Assembly (NCBI GenBank): GCA_024743055.1
Contig: JANSXH010000003.1
Location: forward strand, 186,001-250,000
Direction: 5' to 3'
Origin: Pseudomonadota bacterium
Lineage (GTDB): Bacteria > Pseudomonadota > Alphaproteobacteria > Sneathiellales > Sneathiellaceae
DNA: 64,000 bases
Below are positions 36,629 to 45,620 of this stretch, piece after piece (position 1 is the stretch's first letter; every line of letters begins with the position of its first letter). A model generated the notes under the pieces. That model was not told the DNA's origin. It did not search any database and saw only the letters and a list, made by a program, of their open reading frames with translations. The position numbers and the translations under genes are program-made.

Positions 36629-37435
36629 ATGACAGCTCTTGTATCTGCTCGTAACCTCCACGTCATTCGGGAGGGAAAAGCCATTCTCAATGATGTTTCT
36701 TTGGATGTTGAGGAAAAGGATTTCATCACCATTATTGGCCCCAATGGCGCCGGCAAGAGTATGCTTCTTAAAAGCGTAATGGGATTTTTTGAGCCGGAAA
36801 AGGGATCGGTCACCCGAAAAAAAGGACTGAAGGTCGGCTATGTTCCTCAGCGGCTGGTTGCCGATCATACAATCCCGATATCAACGAGGCGGTTTCTTAC
36901 CTTGCGTAAGCGGGCTGCGTCGGCGGAAGTCACCAATGTAGCGGATGAGACTTCAATTACGGAATTTCTCGATAAGCCTCTTCATGTCCTTTCCGGCGGC
37001 GAGTTACAGCGTGTATTGCTTGCCCGAGCCTTGCTCGGTGACCCGGAGCTTCTCGTCCTTGATGAGCCGGCGCAGAATCTCGATGTTACAGGACAGCTCG
37101 CTTTCTATAAGCTGCTGGACAAGATCTATGAGGAGCGCGGTGTCAGCATTTTGATGGTGTCCCATGACTTGCATCTGGTCATGTCCAGTACCCGCAGGGT
37201 GGTTTGCCTTTATCATCATGTTTGCTGTACTGGGGAGCCGCATATGGTCACCCGCGATCCTGAATTCATCTCGCTATTTGGCAATGACATGGCGCGTCTC
37301 ATGGCCGTCTATAATCATGATCATGACCACAGTCACAGTCATGATCATGATCACAACCACGATCATGCTCACGATGCCGCCAACGATCCGAAAGTGATCC
37401 CGCGTAAAACGTCAGGCGGCTCCCATGTTGGATGA
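36629..37435 (+). CDS. znuC: Zinc ABC transporter ATP-binding protein
   Basis: ATPase of the zinc importer, 268 aa. Walker A is IGPNGAGKSMLLKSV (about residues 37-51), the signature LSGGELQRVLLARALLG, Walker B LLVLDEPAQNLD and the switch His MVSHDLH. The C-terminal ~45 residues are a His/Asp-rich tail (NHDHDHSHSHDHDHNHDHAHD, about 228-248), which is likely to bind zinc and may act as a sensor or buffer. The reading frame follows zur by 3 bases and overlaps znuB by 11 bases. Confidence 0.95.
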   Translation: MTALVSARNLHVIREGKAILNDVSLDVEEKDFITIIGPNGAGKSMLLKSVMGFFEPEKGSVTRKKGLKVGYVPQRLVADHTIPISTRRFLTLRKRAASAEVTNVADETSITEFLDKPLHVLSGGELQRVLLARALLGDPELLVLDEPAQNLDVTGQLAFYKLLDKIYEERGVSILMVSHDLHLVMSSTRRVVCLYHHVCCTGEPHMVTRDPEFISLFGNDMARLMAVYNHDHDHSHSHDHDHNHDHAHDAANDPKVIPRKTSGGSHVG

Positions 37436-38240
37436 TTTTATCCTTCGAGCATTGGCCGCCGGTATCGGCGTCGCCTTAATCGCCGGCCCGCTCGGGTGTT
37501 TTGTCGTCTGGCGGCGCATGGCTTATTTCGGGGATTCGCTTGCCCATAGTGCGCTCCTCGGCATTGCCCTTGGCCTGCTTTATGGTGTCAATGTTAATCT
37601 CGGCACCGTGATTGTCTGTACAGCCTTCGCCCTTCTTCTGGTCTGGTTGCAGCACCGTAAAGTTCTGGCGACCGATACATTGCTGGGTATTTTGGCCCAT
37701 GCGGCGTTGTCCATCGGCATGGTGGCGATCAGTTTTCTGGATAATCCTCGGTTCAATCTCCACAGTTATCTGTTTGGGGACATTTTGACGGTCTTGATGA
37801 CGGATCTCTATTGGATTTATGGGGGAGGGGTGATTGTTATCGGGTTGCTGATCGTCAACTGGTCCTCTCTGACCCTAATGACAATCCATGAAGATCTGGC
37901 GAAAGCTGAGGGGGTCAACACGGTCTGGAGCAATATTCTGCTGATGCTGTTAATGACAATCGTTGTTGCCGTCTCTATCCGGATCGTCGGCATCTTGTTG
38001 ATTACATCCATGCTGATCATTCCGGCAGCTTCCGCCCGTCAGATTGTTTCCTCTCCGGAAACTATGGCAATGTTGGCAGCGTTCCTTGGGGTTCTGGCAG
38101 TTCTGGTCGGGATTTCAGGATCTGTTGAATTCGATACGCCCTCTGGACCCAGTATTGTAACGGCGGCGGCTTTGATGTTTGCGATTATTTCCTTCGCTGC
38201 TGTCCTTATTCGCCGCCATCGACAACGATCAAGCAGCTAG
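37425..38240 (+). CDS. znuB: Zinc ABC transporter permease
   Basis: Inner-membrane permease of 271 aa with eight or so transmembrane helices of the ABC-3 family (LAAGIGVALIAGPLGCFVVWRRMAYFGDSLAHSALLGIALG at the start; IVVAVSIRIVGILLITSMLIIPAASARQI with the conserved cytoplasmic loop). The start lies inside the end of znuC. The gene ends 4 bases into the convergent racemase gene, so there is no room for a separate terminator. Confidence 0.95.
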   Translation: MLDDFILRALAAGIGVALIAGPLGCFVVWRRMAYFGDSLAHSALLGIALGLLYGVNVNLGTVIVCTAFALLLVWLQHRKVLATDTLLGILAHAALSIGMVAISFLDNPRFNLHSYLFGDILTVLMTDLYWIYGGGVIVIGLLIVNWSSLTLMTIHEDLAKAEGVNTVWSNILLMLLMTIVVAVSIRIVGILLITSMLIIPAASARQIVSSPETMAMLAAFLGVLAVLVGISGSVEFDTPSGPSIVTAAALMFAIISFAAVLIRRHRQRSSS

Positions 38241-38989
38241 GGCCGTCTAGAATCAACAAGATCCGGCGCAAATTCCGCCGGGGTCAGACCGGACTGAAAC
38301 CACTTGATGAAAGAATGGATGCTGAAGATCGGTAGTCCCAGTTCCTTCCGCATTTCCCTGGCAAAGGGAACCATGTTCGTACATTCCAAGACGATTGCCC
38401 CGACATCTGTATTCTGCGAGAGAAGGGCGCGTCCGGCATCTAACATATCTTCCCGAGCCTTGTTGACATCCATACGATCTTCATTTTCCAGGATCACTCG
38501 ACTGAACTCCCGACCTCCCTCGGTCCCGACGACTGGTGTATCGACCGGTACATTCGCAGCTTCCAGATGCGCCTTTGTCAGGCTCTCTTTTGAAATTGTG
38601 ACTATCCCAACTTTCTTATTCGGTGGCAGTAAAGCCCGGACCATATTCACTTGCATCAGGGAAGACGTAGCAACGGGAACACCGACAGCTGCCGCCAATT
38701 CAGCCTGAAACAGGGAGAGGAAACCACAATTTGTCGTAAGGCCGTCCACTCCGTCCTCAACCAATTCTTTTGCTGCATTTATGAACTGATCTAGCAGGCC
38801 TTCCGCCTGGCGGCGGACTACCCGGTCAGGTGACGCCCCCCTGACAATTTTATAATGGACTGGAAATGGCCATGATGTAGCGTTTCCCATATCGCCGGGA
38901 AGCCGGGGAAACCGGGCCTCCAGCATCAGTATTCCGACGGATGCGCCATACAGGCCTTTACCGCCATATTGAATGTTTAATGAAGACAT
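38237..38989 (-). CDS. Asp/Glu/hydantoin racemase-family protein
   Basis: Cofactor-independent racemase-family enzyme of 250 aa from the ATG at 38989, whose A is the last base of the GntR TAA stop. Two catalytic cysteines are expected, and two candidates are visible: LTTNCGFLSLFQAEL (about residue 81) and GAIVLECTNMVPFA (about 195). The alpha/beta flavodoxin-like repeats fit the family, which includes Asp/Glu racemases, hydantoin racemases, maleate isomerases and arylmalonate decarboxylase. Which activity it has cannot be told. Being coupled to a GntR gene and divergent from a catabolic operon suggests a role in the same pathway. Confidence 0.87.
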   Translation of the reverse strand: MSSLNIQYGGKGLYGASVGILMLEARFPRLPGDMGNATSWPFPVHYKIVRGASPDRVVRRQAEGLLDQFINAAKELVEDGVDGLTTNCGFLSLFQAELAAAVGVPVATSSLMQVNMVRALLPPNKKVGIVTISKESLTKAHLEAANVPVDTPVVGTEGGREFSRVILENEDRMDVNKAREDMLDAGRALLSQNTDVGAIVLECTNMVPFAREMRKELGLPIFSIHSFIKWFQSGLTPAEFAPDLVDSRRP

Positions 38990-39684
38990 TAATCCAGATC
39001 CAACCCTTCGGAGCCCATGTAAATTCTTGCATAGCCTTCTTTGACAGCCGCGGTAATCTGATCGAGGCGGCGAGTAATGTGGCGATTCATTAATTCCGCA
39101 GCCTTGTCCACATCGCGGGCGCAAATGGCTTGCAGAATATTGCGATGCTCATGCTGGGTTTCGTTGCGACGGTTGTCCATATCCACCCAGCGAAAGAACT
39201 TGATCCGCTCGTTAACATTCTTCAAAACCCGCGCCATTTCCGAGTTGCGGGTGAAGGAAACAATGCGCTCATGAAAAATCTCATCAAATTCCACCAATTG
39301 CTCGCTGGAAAGAGACCCGCGATCCGTTCCCGTCTCCAAGAGAAAGTCTTTGACCTCATCCAGTTCCTTATCTGTCGCGGATTCGCAAGCGAGACGAACA
39401 GAAGCCACTTCCAGGGTCGCCCGCAACTGGTATAGCTCAAATATTTCTCTGGGCTTGAGTTCCCGACAGAAAAACCCACGTCCCCTTTCGAAGGTTAGCA
39501 AACCTTCAGCGGTCAACCTGTTCAGAGCTTCCCGCAAAGGCGTTCTGCTGGCGCCAAGTTTCTTGGCCAGGTCAACCTCATTCAGCCGTTCCCCAGGCTT
39601 AATGCGAAAGGATATCGCCTGATCTTTGATGTGATCATAGAGTCGAGCGACACTGCTTGAGGGCTTGTCTTCCGTTGGAATCAT
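38989..39684 (-). CDS. GntR-family regulator, FadR/FCD subgroup
   Basis: Transcription regulator of 231 aa. The N-terminal winged helix (PGERLNEVDLAKKLGASRTPLREALNRLTAEGLLTFERGRGFFCRELKPREIFE, residues about 30-85) is followed by an all-helical FCD effector domain with metal-ligand positions (DEIFHERIV, HEHRNILQAI, MNRHITRRLDQI). It is divergent from the ThDP-enzyme operon with a 173-base gap. That gap holds a palindrome ACTGTATACAGT and a second half-site ACTGTATTCA, good candidates for its operator. It probably represses both directions until a pathway metabolite binds. Confidence 0.93.
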   Translation of the reverse strand: MIPTEDKPSSSVARLYDHIKDQAISFRIKPGERLNEVDLAKKLGASRTPLREALNRLTAEGLLTFERGRGFFCRELKPREIFELYQLRATLEVASVRLACESATDKELDEVKDFLLETGTDRGSLSSEQLVEFDEIFHERIVSFTRNSEMARVLKNVNERIKFFRWVDMDNRRNETQHEHRNILQAICARDVDKAAELMNRHITRRLDQITAAVKEGYARIYMGSEGLDLD

Positions 39685-39697
39685 TGCATTATTTCTA

Positions 39698-39830
39698 AAC
39701 TGTATTCAATTTTGGAGAGGATTATAGCAATGGTTTCCGGTCAAGAGCAATTGAAAACCGTCATTTTTTATGAAAAGAAAATATTACCAATTGACGCCAA
39801 AGTTAAATTATGTGCAATACTGTATACAGT
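39698..39830. promoter_or_regulatory. Candidate GntR operators
   Basis: ACTGTATACAGT at 39819-39830 is a perfect 12-base palindrome 28 bases before the ThDP-enzyme ATG. A related half-site, AACTGTATTCAATT, stands at 39699-39712, 15 bases before the GntR ATG. Both carry the TGTAT-N-CA core expected of FCD-type regulators. Assignment is by position and symmetry only. Confidence 0.6.
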
Positions 39831-39857
39831 TTGAATTCAATAGCAGGAAAATAAGTT

Positions 39858-41561
39858 ATGACCACCGAGGGGAGGAACATGGTTTCGGGCGCCGAGGCAA
39901 TGGTACGCATGCTTCAGGCGCACGGAGTAACCCATATGTTCGGATTATGCGGGGATACCTCGCTCCCGTTTTATGACGCGCTCAAGATTCTCGATCACGG
40001 CATTACCCATATGCTCACCCGCGATGAACGGCACGCAGCCTATATGGCGGATGCCTATGCCAGGGTGACTGGCAAGGTTGGGGTGACAGAGGGTCCTTCC
40101 GGTGGCGGCGCGACCTATATCCTTCCAGGCCTTGCGGAAGCGAATGAAAGTTCCATCCCGGTTCTCGGAATCACAACGGATGTGTCTGTCTCCTCTCTCG
40201 GAAAATATCCACTAACCGAACTCGATCAAGGCGCTTTGATGCGGCCGCTTACCAAATGGAACGGGGTCATTGATACAGCTGAACGACTGCCCGGCATGGT
40301 TCGCAACGCTTTTCGTAGCATGACCACGGGCCGCCCTGGAGCTGCGCATCTGGCGTTGCCTTTCGATGTGCAAAAGGAGGGTGTCGCCGATGAGGATATC
40401 TGGGCGCAAAGTGAATTCTCTCACTTTCCGGCATGGCCGTCCGGCCCGAATCCAAAATCAGTAGAGGCCGCTTTGGACCGAATTCTCTCTGCTAAAAACC
40501 CAGTCATTGTTGTTGGTGGTGGTGTTGTTATCTCCAACGGAGAAGCAGCATTGCAGCAATTTGCCGAAAGGCTGGATATCGCGGTTGCCACGACAGTATC
40601 AGGGCAGGGGTCCTTGGCTGATAGCCATCCTAACTGTCTTGGTGTGGTTGGCTCTAACGGCGGCGTGCCGGCAACGCGGGAGGTCATTGATGCAGCTGAT
40701 CTGGTCATATTCATCAGCTGTCGGGCGGGATCCGTAACGACAGAGCGCTGGCGGTCACCGCCGATTGGCACACCCATCATTCACATTGATTCTGATCCTG
40801 AGGTTATCTCTGCCATCTATCCAACCGAAGTCGCTTTAGTGGCCGATGCCCGTCTTGCGTTGGAAGCGTTGAACCAGGCCCTGGATATAAGCGGTAAGGC
40901 ACCAGCCGGATTTGGCGGCGCGGCACGAGTTGCAGCTGCAAAGAAAACAAAGTTTTCAGAATTCGGGGAGTTAGCAGCCTCTGATGACAGCCCGATCAAA
41001 CCTGAAAGAGTGGTTGCTGAACTGGATCGGGTGCTGCCTGATGATGCAGTTGTTGTCGCCGATCCCGGTACTCCCTGTCCGTATCTTTCCGGCTTCAAGC
41101 CCTGGCGACAGGCGGGACGACATTTCATCAGCAACCGTGCTCATGGCGCCCTTGGCTATTCCATGTCGGCAGCGATGGGAGCTCAGGTCGGCCGACCCGG
41201 GTCGAAAGTTCTCTCGATTATGGGAGACGGATCTTTCGGCTTCAGTGTCGGAGAATTTGAGACCGCAACTCGCTACAATCTGCCGGTGACATTTATCGTC
41301 TTTTCCAACTCCGTTTATGGCTGGATCAAAGCAGGACAAAAGACCGGATTCAGCGAGCGCTACTATAATGTCGATTTCAACGTCACTGACCACGCCGCTG
41401 TTGCCGCAGCTTTCGGCGTAAAATCCTGGCGCGTAGAAGATCCAGCGGACCTGAACCGGGTATTGAAGGAGGCGACCGAACATGATGGTCCAACCCTGGT
41501 AGATATTATAAGCCAGCCCCTGCAGGATGCCCGGGCACCGGTGAGTGAATGGGTGGCGTAA
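39858..41561 (+). CDS. ThDP-dependent enzyme (acetolactate synthase/decarboxylase family)
   Basis: Thiamine-diphosphate enzyme of 567 aa with the three-domain Pyr-TH3-PP layout. The catalytic Glu lies in TRDERHAAYMADAYARVTGKVG (about residue 55). The PP-domain metal-binding motif is IMGDGSFGFSVGEFETATRYNLPVTFIVFSNSVYG (GDG...N, about 455-490). It could be an acetolactate-synthase-like carboligase or a 2-oxoacid decarboxylase; the clustered flavoprotein oxidase and racemases favour a 2-oxoacid decarboxylase. It is the first gene of an operon with an enolase-family enzyme and the flavoprotein. Start ATG at 39858; the ribosome-binding site is weak. Confidence 0.9.
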   Translation: MTTEGRNMVSGAEAMVRMLQAHGVTHMFGLCGDTSLPFYDALKILDHGITHMLTRDERHAAYMADAYARVTGKVGVTEGPSGGGATYILPGLAEANESSIPVLGITTDVSVSSLGKYPLTELDQGALMRPLTKWNGVIDTAERLPGMVRNAFRSMTTGRPGAAHLALPFDVQKEGVADEDIWAQSEFSHFPAWPSGPNPKSVEAALDRILSAKNPVIVVGGGVVISNGEAALQQFAERLDIAVATTVSGQGSLADSHPNCLGVVGSNGGVPATREVIDAADLVIFISCRAGSVTTERWRSPPIGTPIIHIDSDPEVISAIYPTEVALVADARLALEALNQALDISGKAPAGFGGAARVAAAKKTKFSEFGELAASDDSPIKPERVVAELDRVLPDDAVVVADPGTPCPYLSGFKPWRQAGRHFISNRAHGALGYSMSAAMGAQVGRPGSKVLSIMGDGSFGFSVGEFETATRYNLPVTFIVFSNSVYGWIKAGQKTGFSERYYNVDFNVTDHAAVAAAFGVKSWRVEDPADLNRVLKEATEHDGPTLVDIISQPLQDARAPVSEWVA

Positions 41562-41571
41562 GGAGCATTTG

Positions 41572-42687
41572 ATGTCAGCTATCACCCATATGACCGTTTT
41601 TCTTGCGGAGCTGAAAGTTAACACACCGCGGCGTCACGGTGTGGGTTCCATCGAAGGGGGAATTGACAACGTCTTCGTAAAGATTACCGACGAAGATGGC
41701 CGTACAGGATGGGGAGAAGCATCTCCCTGGCCCGTCTTTACTGGCACGGCGGAAGCGGCGGCCGGGGCTCTCGATAAACATTTCCGGCCCTTTGTTGTCG
41801 GCTCAAAAGCATCTGATCATGCCCGAATTCTGGCCAAGGCAAATAAGGCGGTTGCTCGTAGCCCCGAGGCAAAAGCGGCACTTGAGATGGCCTTGCTTGA
41901 TCTTTATGGCAAGCAAACAGAATTGTCTGTTGCAGAATTGCTGGGGGGCCGTGTGCGCGATGAAATTCCGTTGAGTATTTCGATTGCTGATCCGGATTTC
42001 GGTCGGGATCGAGAGTTGGCGCAGCGGGCGACAAGTGACGGTATCGGAATTTTCAAAATCAAAACCGGCTTTGATAGTCACAGTTTTGATCTGATGAGGC
42101 TGGAATCGTTGAGGGCAAAGTTCCCAGATGTCGATATTCGTGTTGATTACAATCAGGGTCTTGATCCGACCGGGGCTGTTTCCAAGCTTCGGGACATCGC
42201 AAGTTTCAAACCGACTTTTATTGAGCAACCGGTTCCGGCAGATAATTGGCGGGCCATGACAGCTTTGACCGCTGCCATCGATACGCCAATCATGGCTGAT
42301 GAAAGTGTGTTTAATGCTGTTGATGCTTTCCGTGCCGCTGAAGCTCGAATCGCAGACTTGTTTAGCGTCAAAATCATGAAATCTGGAGGGATGAAAGCTG
42401 GCCAGGAGGTTTCCGCCGTTGCAAAAGCTGCCGGAATCGCTTGTTATGGCGGCGATATGTTTGAATCCGGATTGGCGCACCTTGCGGGAACCCATATGAT
42501 TGCCGCAACAGAGAATATTTCTCTTGGCTGCGAGTTTTATCAGGCAAGATACTATCTGACAGAAGATATTCTAAAGGAGCCGTTCTCTTGTGAGGGCGGA
42601 ATGGTTCAGGTTCCAACGAAGAGCGGATTGGGCGGAGACGTAGATGAAAACCGACTTCGGGCTATGGCCTCAGTGATACAGGAGTAA
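41572..42687 (+). CDS. Enolase-superfamily enzyme, muconate-lactonizing subgroup
   Basis: Barrel enzyme of 371 aa that abstracts a proton alpha to a carboxylate. The ATG at 41572 is preceded by AAGGAG; the frame opens earlier. Ligands seen: the KxK pair in GIFKIKTGF (about residues 159-167), Asp in VDYNQGLDP, Glu in FIEQPVPADN, Asp/Glu in MADESVFN, and the C-terminal Lys in VKIMKSGGMKAG. This is the MLE rather than the mandelate-racemase subgroup. Members are cycloisomerases, dipeptide or N-acylamino acid epimerases and betaine epimerases. The reaction here is not predictable without structure-based comparison. The stop is 3 bases before the flavoprotein ATG. Confidence 0.88.
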   Translation: MSAITHMTVFLAELKVNTPRRHGVGSIEGGIDNVFVKITDEDGRTGWGEASPWPVFTGTAEAAAGALDKHFRPFVVGSKASDHARILAKANKAVARSPEAKAALEMALLDLYGKQTELSVAELLGGRVRDEIPLSISIADPDFGRDRELAQRATSDGIGIFKIKTGFDSHSFDLMRLESLRAKFPDVDIRVDYNQGLDPTGAVSKLRDIASFKPTFIEQPVPADNWRAMTALTAAIDTPIMADESVFNAVDAFRAAEARIADLFSVKIMKSGGMKAGQEVSAVAKAAGIACYGGDMFESGLAHLAGTHMIAATENISLGCEFYQARYYLTEDILKEPFSCEGGMVQVPTKSGLGGDVDENRLRAMASVIQE

Positions 42688-42690
42688 GGA

Positions 42691-43938
42691 ATGCCGGGGG
42701 AGGCACAAAAAATAGCTGTCATTGGTGCCGGAATCGTCGGTATTTCGTCCGCCGAGTGGTTGCGGCGGGATGGTCATGATGTCACGGTAATCGATCGTCT
42801 GCCACCAGGGGAAGGAACAAGTTTTGGCAATGGCGGTGTCCTTGCCAGATGCGGCATGGTGCCGGTGCCGACACCAGGCATCCTCAAAAAAGCGCCAAAG
42901 ATGCTGTTTGATCCAGAGCAACCTCTTTTCCTGAAATGGTCCTATTTCTTCAAAATGCTGCCTTGGCTGCGTCAGTATCTGCAAAACAGCACAGATGAAA
43001 AAGTGCAGATGATCTCCGACGGACTTGCGCCACTTCTGGAAGATTCGGTCACCGAGCATCAGTCCCTCGCCAAAGGGACGGAGGCGGAGAGTTTTGTCAA
43101 ACCAAGTGACTATATTTTCTTGTATCAGGATCAAGCTGGTTTCGAGAATGATAGTTACGTTTGGGGACTACGCCGCAAGCATGGTTTTGACGGGGTTGCC
43201 ATGGATCGCGAGGCCCTAAAGGCCTATGATCCTGCGCTTGGGGACCGCTACAAGTTTGGCTACAAGATGGTGGACCACGGGCATATTGTAGATCCGGGAG
43301 GCTACGTTAAAGCGTTGGCCCGACATTTTCAGCAGCAGGGCGGCAGCGTGATTGAAGCCGATGTATCTGAGATCAACTCGGTGCAGGATAAGACAGAAAT
43401 TGCTTTTGGCGGCAATCGAGCAGCATTTGATCGGGTCGTTCTGGCAGGCGGCGCCTGGTCTGCCAAACTGGCTGAAGGGCTGGGCCATAAGGTCCCCTTG
43501 GAGACGGAGCGTGGGTATCATATCCATTATATAAATACGAACATCAAGCCTCCTTGCCCCTATATGGTTGCGGACGCCAAATTTGTGGCAACTCCAATGG
43601 CAGACGGCATGCGGACTGCAGGTATCGTTGAGTTCGGCGGTTTGGAAGCGCCAGCGAGCAAGGGTCCAATTGAGCTGTTGAAAAAGGGGCTTCGAAACCT
43701 CTATCCAGATTTTGAGTTTGAAGACAAAACGGAATGGCTGGGTCATCGTCCAGCACCGGCGGATAGCCTTCCATTTCTTGGAGCATCACCGACACATCCC
43801 AACGTTTTATTTGCATTTGGCCATCATCATATCGGCCTGACGGCCGGCCCGAAGACAGGGCGGATGATTGCTGACATGGTTTCTGACCGACTTTCCAATA
43901 TTAATGTACAGCCCTATCGCGTTGATAGGTTTGACTGA
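42691..43938 (+). CDS. DAO-family FAD oxidoreductase (D-amino acid dehydrogenase-like)
   Basis: Flavoprotein of 415 aa with an N-terminal dinucleotide fold (KIAVIGAGIVGISSAEWLRRDGHDVTVIDR, residues 7-36) and the DAO-type C-terminal segment LPFLGASPTHPNVLFAFGHHHIGLTAGPKTGRMIADMV. The long substrate domain between resembles DadA, which oxidises D-amino acids to 2-oxo acids and passes electrons to the respiratory chain. In context with two racemase/epimerase-type enzymes and a ThDP enzyme, oxidation of a D-amino acid or hydroxy acid is plausible. The next gene is a TRAP binding protein, so the substrate is probably imported. Confidence 0.9.
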   Translation: MPGEAQKIAVIGAGIVGISSAEWLRRDGHDVTVIDRLPPGEGTSFGNGGVLARCGMVPVPTPGILKKAPKMLFDPEQPLFLKWSYFFKMLPWLRQYLQNSTDEKVQMISDGLAPLLEDSVTEHQSLAKGTEAESFVKPSDYIFLYQDQAGFENDSYVWGLRRKHGFDGVAMDREALKAYDPALGDRYKFGYKMVDHGHIVDPGGYVKALARHFQQQGGSVIEADVSEINSVQDKTEIAFGGNRAAFDRVVLAGGAWSAKLAEGLGHKVPLETERGYHIHYINTNIKPPCPYMVADAKFVATPMADGMRTAGIVEFGGLEAPASKGPIELLKKGLRNLYPDFEFEDKTEWLGHRPAPADSLPFLGASPTHPNVLFAFGHHHIGLTAGPKTGRMIADMVSDRLSNINVQPYRVDRFD

Positions 43939-43997
43939 AAGGAGCGGACAGGAAAAAGAGTTTAACATCTCTAACTACATATACAGGGAGTAGAAGT

Positions 43998-44981
43998 ATG
44001 ATACTTAAATCAACAAAAATACTATTAGGCAGCGCACTCGGGGCCGCGTTGTTGGCCGCCCCGGCCTTGGCTGAGAAATGGGATATGCCGATGGCCTATT
44101 CCGGATCGAACTTCCATTCGGCAACGGGTGCGGAATTTGCTAAATGCATCACAACCGGAACCGGCGGTGACATTGAAGTTGTTACACATCCGTCCGGATC
44201 GCTTTTTAAAGGCGGGGACATCAAGCGAGCTGTACAGACAGGTCAAGCGCCAATTGGCGAACGGCTTCTTTCTGGTCACCAAAATGAAAACGCTGTTTTT
44301 GGTGTAGATTCCATTCCGTTTCTTGCCACTTCGTTTGACGATGCTGCCAAGCTCTGGAAAGCCGCCAAGCCGACCATGGAAAAGATCCTCGCAGATCAGA
44401 ACCTGGTTTTGCTGTATTCCGTTCCTTGGCCTCCACAGGGACTTTACTTCAAGAAGGAAGTTAACAGCGTTGCAGACATGAAAGGAATCAAGTTCCGCTC
44501 TTATAACAATGCTACCGCCCGTCTGGCTGAGCTGACAGGCATGCTTCCCGTGACAATCGAAGCGGCGGAAATCTCTCAAGCTTTTGCTACGGGTGTTGCT
44601 GAATCCATGGTCTCTTCTGGTTCCACTGGATATGACCGTAAAGTATGGGAAAGCCTGACCCATTTCTATGAAGTGGATGCCTGGTTGCCGCGCAACTACA
44701 TCATGGTCAACAAAGACGTTTGGGATGGTGTGAGTGATTCCAACAAGAATGTCATTCGCGGTTGTGCAGAACTTGCAGAATATGCAGGAACATGGCGGGC
44801 TGTTGAATATACTCAGTTTACTCTAAACGGCCTCCGCGCCGGTGGTATGACGGTTGGTCCTGCTGGTGATGCCCTTACGGGTGAGCTCAAGGATATCGGA
44901 TCAACGATGACGTCCGAGTGGCTGGAAGCAGCCGGTCCAGATGGTGCTGCAATCATCGAAGCCTATAAGGCCATGAAGTAA
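43998..44981 (+). CDS. TRAP transporter substrate-binding protein (DctP type)
   Basis: Periplasmic binding protein of 327 aa with signal peptide (LGSALGAALLAAPALA), cleaved near residue 25. The DctP-family arginine that grips the carboxylate is in MKGIKFRSYNNATARLAELTG (about residue 159). The helix-linked two-lobe pattern is normal. GGGAG precedes the ATG. A stem-loop lies between its stop and dctQ, which should keep the binding protein in excess. The ligand is expected to be an organic acid, probably one used by the adjacent enzymes. Confidence 0.93.
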   Translation: MILKSTKILLGSALGAALLAAPALAEKWDMPMAYSGSNFHSATGAEFAKCITTGTGGDIEVVTHPSGSLFKGGDIKRAVQTGQAPIGERLLSGHQNENAVFGVDSIPFLATSFDDAAKLWKAAKPTMEKILADQNLVLLYSVPWPPQGLYFKKEVNSVADMKGIKFRSYNNATARLAELTGMLPVTIEAAEISQAFATGVAESMVSSGSTGYDRKVWESLTHFYEVDAWLPRNYIMVNKDVWDGVSDSNKNVIRGCAELAEYAGTWRAVEYTQFTLNGLRAGGMTVGPAGDALTGELKDIGSTMTSEWLEAAGPDGAAIIEAYKAMK

Positions 44982-44990
44982 GGCCAATGC

Positions 44991-45021
44991 GGGGACAGGA
45001 ATTAGTAATTTTTCCTGTCCC
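44991..45021 (+). terminator. Intra-operon stem-loop after the TRAP binding-protein gene
   Basis: GGGACAGGAA / TTCCTGTCCC, a perfect 10-base stem with a 10-base loop, lies between dctP and dctQ. There is no long T-run after it (CTATTTGCC), so attenuation or mRNA 3'-end protection is more likely than full termination. Confidence 0.7.
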
Positions 45022-45079
45022 TATTTGCCATTTGTCTGTTGCTGTTTAGTGATATGACCAACCTGGGGAGGGGGCACAA

Positions 45080-45616
45080 ATGACGTCTGCGCTTAAGAAG
45101 TTCAGATCCTTTCTTGATTATCTTTATTTGGCTAGCGGTATTGTCGCGGCTGTATTTCTGATTGCTATTTTAATCCTAATTCTGGTGCAGATGCTGGCGC
45201 GCTGGACCGGCGAGGTCTTTCCGGGGGCGCCTGATTACGCTGGCTATTGTATGGCAGCGGCGTCCTTCTTTGCCTTTGCCCATGCCCTCAACCGAGGCTC
45301 TCATATCCGGGTCAGTATTCTGATCAATGCCGTAGGGCCGAAAATGCGACGCGCCTTGGAATTCTGGTGCTTTACCATCGGAACAGGTCTCGCCTGGTAT
45401 TTTGCCTATTACGCCATCAAAGCCACCTACTGGTCCTGGAAATTCCACGATGTCAGCCAGGGGCAGGATGCGACCCCCATCTGGATCCCACAGATGGGTA
45501 TGGTCATTGGCGGTATAGTCTTCGCCATCGCTCTGACAGATCATCTGGTCCATATCTTTGTTTCCGGGGATCACCGGATCAAATCGGATGTAGTTGAACA
45601 GAGTCACGGGGAGTAG
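45080..45616 (+). CDS. TRAP transporter small permease (DctQ type)
   Basis: Four-helix inner-membrane subunit of 178 aa: LYLASGIVAAVFLIAILILILVQML, GYCMAAASFFAFAHALNRGSHIRVSIL, FWCFTIGTGLAWYFAYYAIKATYWSW and WIPQMGMVIGGIVFAIALTDHLVHIF. The HALNRGSHIRV segment is the DctQ hallmark. GGGGAGGGGG precedes the ATG. It partners the large permease just downstream, with 4 bases between the stop and the next ATG. Confidence 0.93.
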   Translation: MTSALKKFRSFLDYLYLASGIVAAVFLIAILILILVQMLARWTGEVFPGAPDYAGYCMAAASFFAFAHALNRGSHIRVSILINAVGPKMRRALEFWCFTIGTGLAWYFAYYAIKATYWSWKFHDVSQGQDATPIWIPQMGMVIGGIVFAIALTDHLVHIFVSGDHRIKSDVVEQSHGE

Positions 45617-45620
45617 CATC

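Noticed and set aside
39858..41561. First ThDP enzyme as biosynthetic acetolactate synthase (IlvB)
   Set aside because: There is no small subunit gene, and its neighbours are catabolic; calling it ilvB would not be supported.
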